Assembly: GCA_029978905.1 (NCBI GenBank)
Contig: JAPOIM010000008.1
Coordinates: 1-64,000, forward strand
Length of the DNA: 64,000 bases
Direction of reading: 5' to 3'
From: Planctomycetota bacterium
GTDB taxonomy: Bacteria > Planctomycetota > Planctomycetia > Pirellulales > UBA1268
A program made the translations under genes and the position numbers. The notes below the pieces were generated by a model. It was not told the DNA's origin and made no database searches. It worked only from the letters and a program-made list of their open reading frames with translations. Shown in pieces: positions 10,201-16,895 of the stretch; within the stretch, counting starts at the first letter, position 1, and every line of letters starts with the position of its first letter.

Positions 10201-10988
10201 GTGACGCATCCGCAGCATTCCTGGATGGGCTCTTCGGGCTCACTGGCAAGACCGCCGTGGTGATCGGGGGCACCGGTGTGCTCGGTGGAGCGATCGCTGA
10301 AGGTCTCGCCAAAGCGGGAGCCTTTGTCGTGGTCGCGGGGAGAGGTGCCGACCGGGGCGAGGCTCGCGTGGCAGCGATCCAAGCTGCAGGGGGCCAAGGC
10401 ACTTTCGTGAGCGTTGACGTCACCAGTCGCGAGAGCATCGAGGCTCTGCTGGCCAGCACGCTCCACGCCACCGGTCAGGCCGACATCCTGGTCAACTGCG
10501 CGGGCGTGAACGCCGCCGTGCCCTACCTCGAGATCGCCGACGAAGACTTTGAGAAGGTGCTCACCACCAATCTCACGAGCACCCATCTTGGCTGCCAGAT
10601 CTTCGGTGGCCACATGGCGGCCAACGGTGGTGGCGCCATCCTCAACATCGGGAGCGTGTCTGCCGACAAGCCACTCTCGAAGGTGTTCGCTTACTCTGCC
10701 TCGAAGGCCGCGGTGGTGAACTACACGAAGAACGTCGCTCGCGAACTGGCACCGAAGAACGTGCGAGTGAATGTGCTCTGCCCCGGCTTTTTCCCTGCCG
10801 AGCAAAACCGCAAGGTGCTCTCCCCCGATCGCGTTGCCACGATCATGAGCCAAACGCCGATGAATCGCTTCGGCGAGCCGGCCGAACTCGTGGGAGCCGC
10901 GATCCTCATGGTCTCTTCGGTCGGAGGCAGCTTCATGACCGGCTCCGAGGTGTATGTCGACGGCGGGTTTACGGGAATGAGGCTCTAG
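10197..10988 (+). CDS. SDR-family oxidoreductase (sugar dehydrogenase/mannonate oxidoreductase-like)
   Basis: GGTGVLGGAIAEGLAKAGA NAD-binding motif, YSASKAAV catalytic motif; ATG overlaps gnd stop (ATGA at 10197-10200). Confidence 0.88.
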   Translation: MSDASAAFLDGLFGLTGKTAVVIGGTGVLGGAIAEGLAKAGAFVVVAGRGADRGEARVAAIQAAGGQGTFVSVDVTSRESIEALLASTLHATGQADILVNCAGVNAAVPYLEIADEDFEKVLTTNLTSTHLGCQIFGGHMAANGGGAILNIGSVSADKPLSKVFAYSASKAAVVNYTKNVARELAPKNVRVNVLCPGFFPAEQNRKVLSPDRVATIMSQTPMNRFGEPAELVGAAILMVSSVGGSFMTGSEVYVDGGFTGMRL

Positions 10989-11121
10989 CTTTACCGGTGG
11001 CAGGGCCATCCCTGGCCCCTGCCACCTTGGGCGACGCAGTACCCGCCGAGGGGTGCCTGCTTCGCCAACCGCCGCATCCTGCGGCGAGTGACCACCCCCT
11101 CCGCTCACCAGCATCATCATC

Positions 11122-12579
11122 ATGTCGCACACGATCGTGATCTTCGGCGCGTCTGGTGACCTCACCAGCCGCAAACTCGTCCCTGCGATTTACAACCTGA
11201 TGCGGTGCGGGAAACTGCCGCCAGAGACCCGCATCGTGGGCATGTCGCGGACGCCCATGAGCGACGCGGAGTGGCGCAGCCTGCTGGAAGCATCGACGAA
11301 GAAGTTCATTCCCGAAGCCCGCTTCGATGCGGAAACCTGGGCCGCCTTCGCCGCGGGCATCTTCTATCAGCCGGGTGACATTGGGGTCGACGAAGACTTT
11401 GCTCGCTTGAAGGAGCGGCTCAAAGCGATCGAAGGGGACCTTCCCGCCACGCGGGTCTACTACCTTGCCACCGCACCAAGTTTTTACGAGCCGGCAGTGG
11501 AAGCCCTTGGACGCCACGGGATGGCCGAAGAATCGGTTGGCCCACGGCGGATCGTGGTCGAAAAACCCTTTGGCACCAACCTCGAAACATCCAAAAAGCT
11601 CAACGCCTGCCTGCACGGCGTGTTTCACGAGAGCCAGGTGTTTCGCATCGACCACTACCTCGGCAAAGAGTCGGTCCAAAACCTGCTGGCGCTGCGGTTT
11701 GCCAACACCATCTTCGAACCGGTCTGGGACCGCCGGTACATCGATCACGTGCAGATCACGGTGGCCGAAGAGGTCGCCGTGGGGCGCCGTGGTGACTATT
11801 ACGACGCCGCGGGCGTACTTCGCGACATGTTTCAAAACCATCTGCTGCAACTGCTGATGGTGACGGCGATGGAGGCACCGGCGAAGTACCGAGCCGACAC
11901 CGTTCGCAACGAGAAGGTCAAAGTGCTCGACGCGATCCGCGTGCTTGATCCGAGCGAGGTGCTCGACGCGAGCGTCCGCGGGCAGTATGTCGGCTACCGC
12001 CACGAGCCCGGCGTGGCCGAACACAGCCAGACCGCAACCTTTGGCGGCATCCGCCTTGAGATCAACAACTGGCGGTGGCAGGGTGTGCCCTTCTACCTGC
12101 GGAGCGGCAAGCAGATGAGCTGCCGCACGACGCAGATCGTGATCAGTTTTCGGCAGCCGCCGCTTCAACTCTTTGGCGGCGGCATCCCCGGCCACACTGA
12201 AGGCAACCGGCTGGTGATCCAGATCCAGCCCGCCGAAGGCATCCAGCTGCACTTCCACACGAAGGTGCCGGGGGCTGGCATGCGGCTGCGGATGACGGAT
12301 CTCGACTTCAGCTACTCAGAAGAGTTTCGCGACCGGCTTCCGGAGGCGTACGAACCCTTGCTGCTCGATGTGATGCAGGGTGACGCGAGCCTTTTCGCAC
12401 GGTCTGACGAAGTGGAAAAGAGTTGGCAGATCATCGACCCGTTTATCGCGGCCTGGCGTGACCCCGCAGCTCCTCGGATCGATCTCTACGAACCGGGCGA
12501 ATGGGGCCCCGCCTCCAGCTACCGCTGGATGGAGGAGCAAGGTCGCAGCTGGTTCGACATCTGCCCTATTCTCTCGTGA
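11122..12579 (+). CDS. zwf: Glucose-6-phosphate 1-dehydrogenase
   Basis: FGASGDLTSRKLVPAIYNL; RIDHYLGKESVQNLLALRFAN signature. Confidence 0.97.
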   Translation: MSHTIVIFGASGDLTSRKLVPAIYNLMRCGKLPPETRIVGMSRTPMSDAEWRSLLEASTKKFIPEARFDAETWAAFAAGIFYQPGDIGVDEDFARLKERLKAIEGDLPATRVYYLATAPSFYEPAVEALGRHGMAEESVGPRRIVVEKPFGTNLETSKKLNACLHGVFHESQVFRIDHYLGKESVQNLLALRFANTIFEPVWDRRYIDHVQITVAEEVAVGRRGDYYDAAGVLRDMFQNHLLQLLMVTAMEAPAKYRADTVRNEKVKVLDAIRVLDPSEVLDASVRGQYVGYRHEPGVAEHSQTATFGGIRLEINNWRWQGVPFYLRSGKQMSCRTTQIVISFRQPPLQLFGGGIPGHTEGNRLVIQIQPAEGIQLHFHTKVPGAGMRLRMTDLDFSYSEEFRDRLPEAYEPLLLDVMQGDASLFARSDEVEKSWQIIDPFIAAWRDPAAPRIDLYEPGEWGPASSYRWMEEQGRSWFDICPILS

Positions 12580-13637
12580 TGCCAACCCTCCTCCCGACAC
12601 TCTCGATCGGCTCTCTCACGCTCGACACTCCGATCGTGCAGGCGGCCCTCTCGGGCTACAGCGACCGTGCGATGCGGGTGCTCGCGAGACGCCACGGGGC
12701 GGCCTACACGCTCGGAGAAGTGCTCCTCGACAAGTTCGTCGTGGAAGCGGGGGCGAGCCTCCGCAATCGCAACCGCATCTCGGTGGATCCAGAGGAGCAT
12801 CCCGTCGGTGGCCAGTTGATGGGGGCGGATCCCGCGCAGTTTCCTCCCGCAGCCCTGAAACTCGTCGAGGCTGGCTTCGATGTGATCGACATCAACTTCG
12901 GCTGCCCCGTGAAGAAAGTGCTCGGTAAATGCCGTGGGGGCTTTCTCCTTGGTGTGCCGGAGACAGCGCTCGAAATCGTGCGACGCGTCCGCGACGCAGT
13001 GCCTGCAGCGATTCCCGTCACGCTCAAGATGCGGCGGGGCATCGATGCGTCGCCCGAGAGCACCGATAAGTTCTGGAAAATCTTCGACGGAGCCTTCGCC
13101 GCGGGCGTCGCCGCGATCACGGTCCACGGCCGCAGTGTGCAACAGCGCTACGTCGGCCCGAGTTCGTGGGACTTTCTGCGTGAAGTGAAGCAGGCCGCCG
13201 GCACCAAAACGGTGCTCGGCTCCGGTGACCTCTTCTCCGCATCAGCCTGTGTGGCAATGCTGCATGAGACGGGCGTCGATGGCGTGAGCATCGCTCGCGG
13301 GGCAATTGGCAACCCGTGGATTTTCGAGGGCGTTCGCCGACTGCTTGCCGGCCTGCCACTTCCCGCACCACCGAGCCTCTTCGAACAGGCCGACATGCTC
13401 CGCGAGCACTACGCCTTGGCAGAGGAACTGCACGGCGAAGTGCTCGCCTGCCGCGTGATGCGCAAGTTCGCGATCAAATACGCGCGGCTGCATCCCGAGC
13501 ACCTCTCCGTTCGCGACGCGTTTGTGCAGGTCAAGCAGCGAAGCGATTGGATGACGACGCTGGCCACGCACTACGCCGAAGACCTGCCAGGCCGCGTCCC
13601 GGACGACGACATCGACGAAACCGCCAACTGCTTCTAG
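12579..13637 (+). CDS. tRNA-dihydrouridine synthase (Dus family)
   Basis: DINFGCPVKKV; KMRRGID; TVHGRSVQQRYVG; RGAIGNPWIF; start trimmed to ATG 12579 (TGATG overlap with zwf). Confidence 0.92.
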   Translation: MPTLLPTLSIGSLTLDTPIVQAALSGYSDRAMRVLARRHGAAYTLGEVLLDKFVVEAGASLRNRNRISVDPEEHPVGGQLMGADPAQFPPAALKLVEAGFDVIDINFGCPVKKVLGKCRGGFLLGVPETALEIVRRVRDAVPAAIPVTLKMRRGIDASPESTDKFWKIFDGAFAAGVAAITVHGRSVQQRYVGPSSWDFLREVKQAAGTKTVLGSGDLFSASACVAMLHETGVDGVSIARGAIGNPWIFEGVRRLLAGLPLPAPPSLFEQADMLREHYALAEELHGEVLACRVMRKFAIKYARLHPEHLSVRDAFVQVKQRSDWMTTLATHYAEDLPGRVPDDDIDETANCF

Positions 13638-13651
13638 GGCCGCAGTTCGAC

Positions 13652-13707
13652 AGCAGACGCCCGCCGCAACGCGGTCTGCCACGCCACCCACGCGCGGGCT
13701 GTTCGCC
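13652..13707 (-). other. Weak short attC-like / terminator-like inverted repeat downstream of the GNAT-fusion gene
   Basis: Minus strand GGCGAACAGCCCGCGCG...GCGTTGCGGCGGGCGTCTGCT: GCCCGC/GCGGGC arms between an RYYYAAC-like GGCGAAC and GTCTGCT; lies between convergent genes. Confidence 0.3.
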
Positions 13708-13735
13708 GTCCAACCGCATGCCTTCGTGCAAGCGA

Positions 13736-14623
13736 TTAGTAGTTGAACACATCCCGCATGGCGTATGTCTTGCCTGCGGCTTTGTTCAGGGCGTCAAGAA
13801 CCTTGTTCTTCGTATTGGGGGTGAGCCATCGGCCCTTGCAGGCGCGAGCCACCATCTTGTGCGTGATCTGCTGCGTCGAGGCCGCGACAAGGTCATGTCG
13901 GGTGAGATTGCCCGCCGCCATGAGGCGCGCGATCGGCTGTTCACCGAGATTGCGCTCCGTAGTGGCATGCTGTTCTTCGTTCATTTCCGGATGTGCACGA
14001 CCGCCATCACTGGATGGCGACGAACCCCTTTCGATTTCAAAAACCTGCGTCGACCGCTGCTCTGGTGCAACGCATTGCTCGACGACGGTGTTGTGCTGGG
14101 CCCCGAAAGCCGGCAGGTAGAACGCGAGGCCACCGCGAAGGTCCTGCAGCGACTGCATGCTGTCAGCACGAATAAAGAATACCTCTTGCGGCATCCCGGC
14201 GAAGCCATGCGTGATGCCGTAGTCAGCCGATGGAACGAATCCAAAACGCGTGTAAAAGCCGGGATGGCCAGCGACGACGCTAAACGGAGTGTTTCTCGAC
14301 ACCAACCGACGAAGGCCGGCCTCGACAAGTTGGGAGCCGATTCCTTTTCGCTGGAACGCGGGCAACACAGACAGCGGCCCAAGCCCTATGCCATGTATCG
14401 TTCGATGCGCGCATTCAATCGAGACCGGCGAGAACAGAATGTGCCCAACGACTTGGGTGCCGTGAATGGCCACAAGCGACAGCGTTTGATCTGTGGCTGC
14501 CCGCACGGCATCAATCAGGTCTGCCTCGCCATTGTGCCCAAACTCGGAGTTCGCAAAAGCCTCAATCGTGACCTTCCGAATCCCGCCACGATCGCTTGGT
14601 GTCTCGTCACGGAGAGTAATCAT
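13736..14623 (-). CDS. GNAT-family N-acetyltransferase fused in frame to a small C-terminal DNA-binding-like domain
   Basis: GNAT core (GLGPLSVLPAFQRKGIGSQLVEAGL, VVAGHPGFYTRFGFVPS, LAFYLPAFGA) ends near residue 172; the C-terminal 82 aa start with an internal Met at 13984 (MNEEQHATTERNLGEQPIARLM...TYAMRDVFNY). Confidence 0.75.
   Translation of the reverse strand: MITLRDETPSDRGGIRKVTIEAFANSEFGHNGEADLIDAVRAATDQTLSLVAIHGTQVVGHILFSPVSIECAHRTIHGIGLGPLSVLPAFQRKGIGSQLVEAGLRRLVSRNTPFSVVAGHPGFYTRFGFVPSADYGITHGFAGMPQEVFFIRADSMQSLQDLRGGLAFYLPAFGAQHNTVVEQCVAPEQRSTQVFEIERGSSPSSDGGRAHPEMNEEQHATTERNLGEQPIARLMAAGNLTRHDLVAASTQQITHKMVARACKGRWLTPNTKNKVLDALNKAAGKTYAMRDVFNY
13993..14083 (-). other. Putative decayed attC site embedded in the GNAT-fusion ORF
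   Basis: Minus strand GTCGAGCAATGCGTTGCACCAGAGCAGCGGTCGACG...CGTCGCCATCCAGTGATGGCGGTCGTGCAC: attC-like left arm, partly complementary right arm, length about 91 bp like the neighbours. Confidence 0.4.
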
Positions 14624-14886
14624 GGCACCCTGTCGGCTTCTTGATCGTCATCATTGCTTTCTACAGCAAACACCTCACGATACCCGGGATTCCTCCGGGG
14701 AGCTTCGCCGAGATCCACGTTTCGGCCGTCCTCCCGAGCGGCGATCTCGCGTCACACGTCGTCGGGTGTGCTGAAATTCATGGCAAGAACCCTTTCGGTG
14801 CCATGCTCGCCCGGCCCTGCACTCAGCAAGCCCATGGAGCCGTTTCGGCCCAGTGCTTGGCTGCTCGAAATCCGGCAACGCAGCAC

Positions 14887-14908
14887 GAGTGGCACCACGA
14901 AGCCACTC
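14887..14908. repeat. Hairpin downstream of the lipoprotein gene (7-bp stem GAGTGGC/GCCACTC, 8-nt loop)
   Basis: Direct reading: gagtggc-accacgaa-gccactc. Confidence 0.55.
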
Positions 14909-14935
14909 TCGAACAAGTCCCACGCCCGCACCCAA

Positions 14936-15400
14936 TCACTCCGGCATCGACGTATTGCGATAGGCAACGATCGACCGCTCGCGATCAAGGCCAACCACAG
15001 TTCCCGATGTGCGGTACCACTCGGTGATTCCTTCTCGTTCAATCGACCCGGGCATGCCTTTCAACCATTCTGGTGAGGGTCCGTCCGTCTTCTCTGCACC
15101 CACGGGAACCCAATCATTCATCTCCGCTTTCGGAACCGAAGCGATCAATCGGATATCCCAGTCAGACGGAGCGGGAACCAAGCCACCACCGTTATTCTGG
15201 TACGCGATGTCGTAATCGAGTTTCTCGTACGTGCGCCTGAACGTGACATAGTTCTCGATGAATCGAACGCGGTCGCCGATGTTCGCGCGTGCAGAACTCG
15301 TTTCTGCGACCGACGCCGGTCCGGGTTGGGACTTGGAGCAACCCGCCAACGCAAGGCCCATGAACAGTGGAACGAGAACTTTTGCTGCAGTACCACTCAT
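14936..15400 (-). CDS. Hypothetical lipoprotein (cassette-like gene)
   Basis: Start trimmed to ATG 15400; lipobox-like LFMGLALAGCSKS; no recognised family. Confidence 0.6.
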   Translation of the reverse strand: MSGTAAKVLVPLFMGLALAGCSKSQPGPASVAETSSARANIGDRVRFIENYVTFRRTYEKLDYDIAYQNNGGGLVPAPSDWDIRLIASVPKAEMNDWVPVGAEKTDGPSPEWLKGMPGSIEREGITEWYRTSGTVVGLDRERSIVAYRNTSMPE

Positions 15401-15421
15401 GGCAACCAGTCTCTTCGAGCG

Positions 15422-15508
15422 ACAGAACGCTACACATCCCCGGCCGGCCACCAGCGACATGAACTTCAAAGAACGCACCCGACGGCCGCTCCGGTACATG
15501 TGTTGAGA
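15422..15508 (-). other. Putative attC recombination site
   Basis: Minus strand TCTCAACACATGTACCGGAGCGGCCGTCGGG...GCTGGTGGCCGGCCGGGGATGTGTAGCGTTCTGT: outer boxes TCTCAAC and GTTCTGT, arms ACACAT/ATGTGT and CCGG/CCGG, 87 bp. Confidence 0.6.
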
Positions 15509-15524
15509 GCCCGCGAACCGGGCG

Positions 15525-15935
15525 TTACGGACCATATACGAACAAATGTTTCGCCCAGTTCAGTGTGTTGAGTGCGGTTGGTATCAGAACGAAAAGCCAT
15601 GGAACGGCAAGGACCAGAACGACCCAGACAACTGCCGCAGCGTAATTGTCGTGAGAGGACCTTCGACGCGGCGACAGACATCCCACTGCCAGAACGGCGG
15701 TCCACGTCGCAATGATCAAAACCATCAAGTGCGTTTCGTCTGAATGTTTGCCTCCGTTCAACGGCAGCAGATACGACGCGGAAGCATTTTTCATCATTCT
15801 GCCAGCAAGCGATGCGAGAACGAGGTACGCATCCGCGAGCAATGTGGCGTACGCGACAACAATGAAAGGTGAAGATCTCGCCACCTGTCGCGGTTCGTTG
15901 TCGCTGCTCCTTTGTGAATCATCATCTGGTGTCAT
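15525..15935 (-). CDS. Hypothetical multi-pass membrane protein (cassette-like gene)
   Basis: About 3 hydrophobic segments (FIVVAYATLLADAYLVLASLAG; MVLIIATWTAVLAVGCL; AAAVVWVVLVLAVPWLFVLIP); start trimmed to ATG 15935. Confidence 0.6.
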   Translation of the reverse strand: MTPDDDSQRSSDNEPRQVARSSPFIVVAYATLLADAYLVLASLAGRMMKNASASYLLPLNGGKHSDETHLMVLIIATWTAVLAVGCLSPRRRSSHDNYAAAVVWVVLVLAVPWLFVLIPTALNTLNWAKHLFVYGP

Positions 15936-16021
15936 GGGGACCGCCGAGTGAACGTGCAATCCAGTGAGGCCGTTGAGTCTGAGACTATTAATTGAGGTTA
16001 TACAAACCGTTTCACAGTTGC

Positions 16022-16110
16022 AGGCAACCGATTGCAATCAGCGGCTCGCGACCTTGGACTTTCCATCGGGACCGATTTTATCGCGAGTCCGCTGCATTGC
16101 TTGGTTCTAC
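16022..16110 (-). other. attC recombination site (best example in the array)
   Basis: Minus strand GTAGAAC-CAA-GCAAT(G)CAGCGG(A)CTCGCGA-...-TCGCGAGCCGCTGATTGC-AATCG-GTTGCCT: 5+6+7 bp of pairing interrupted only by two single unpaired bases on one arm; starts 3 bp after the upstream stop codon. Confidence 0.75.
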
Positions 16111-16113
16111 GGT

Positions 16114-16314
16114 CTACCTATCCCGCGGACGCTTGAAAATCAGCACCGCATCTTTTGTGTTTCCGTACACCTGATTGGTGTCAAAGGCGGCAACGAGCTC
16201 CCAGCCGTCTCGGCCTACATCGTTCATCATTTGGTCAAGTTTTGTCACATCCAATTTGCCGCCCAAGAACCAGCCCTCAGCGGCAAGCTTGATCGTTCGG
16301 TATTCCCAAGTCAT
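16114..16314 (-). CDS. DUF4177-like small protein (cassette-like gene)
   Basis: MTWEYRTIKLAAEGWFLGG...LDQMMNDVGRDGWELVAAFDTNQVYGNTKDAVLIFKRPR: short protein with the 'GWELV' and 'lifKRp' pattern of DUF4177. Confidence 0.75.
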   Translation of the reverse strand: MTWEYRTIKLAAEGWFLGGKLDVTKLDQMMNDVGRDGWELVAAFDTNQVYGNTKDAVLIFKRPRDR

Positions 16315-16500
16315 CGCTGCACTCCTAGCAGAACACTGTTTAGGCAGGTCCGCGTAAGGGCCGGTCGTTCAGCATTCTGGCAGCATAAGACACCGCCGAC
16401 GTTTCCTGCGATAGCGGCGTAAGCCTTTTCATGCCAACACCTTGCGTCGACAAGCGACCTGGCGAGTGGGTTCTTCTGCGGACCGGCATAAGCACCTCGC

Positions 16501-16895
16501 TCAGAGCCCGTCCATCGGGCTGCGGACACCTGCTGGGCCACGGTTGAGCACGTGCGTGTAAATCATGGTCGTCTTCACGTCGCGGTGACCGAGCAACTCC
16601 TGCAAGGTGCGAATGTCGTAGGCGGCTTCGATGAGATGCGTGGCGAACGAATGCCGATAGGTGTGACAGAGGCCCGTTTGGTTCGCCCCGCCCCCAAGAC
16701 CGCCCGACGAACCGCCCGTTGCACGAGCGAGGCCATCAGCCACGTGTCGCCTGAGAGGCCGGTCAGCACAGTCTTGACCTCGTCGCGCGTCATCACCGCC
16801 GGCAGGCGAGTTGGCGTGCGGGCACGGCTCACATCTCCAAGCTCACCCAGATCCCGTGCGAGCACTTGGTGGCACAGAAAGAGAATCGTTGACGC
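16501..16895 (-). pseudogene. intI: Integron integrase (IntI-type tyrosine recombinase) pseudogene: 5'-truncated, internally deleted, frameshifted
   Basis: Fragment 1: [56 protein letters not shown] then [19 protein letters not shown]; fragment 2 in another frame: [54 protein letters not shown]. Confidence 0.85.

Larger units (their letters stand above)
13640..16895 (-). mobile_element. Decayed chromosomal integron / cassette array (inferred)
   Basis: Integron-integrase pseudogene plus consecutive small same-strand genes separated by attC-like inverted repeats of about 90 bp; part of it visibly more AT-rich than the flanks. Confidence 0.7.

Noticed and set aside
13316-14644. 442-aa plus-strand ORF spanning the dus end and the GNAT gene
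   Set aside because: Overlaps a well-supported Dus C-terminus and is antisense to the GNAT gene; no recognisable protein motifs.
14887-14908. Third intergenic attC downstream of the lipoprotein
   Set aside because: There is a clean hairpin but no AAC/GTT outer boxes and no bulged double-arm structure, so it is kept only as a repeat.
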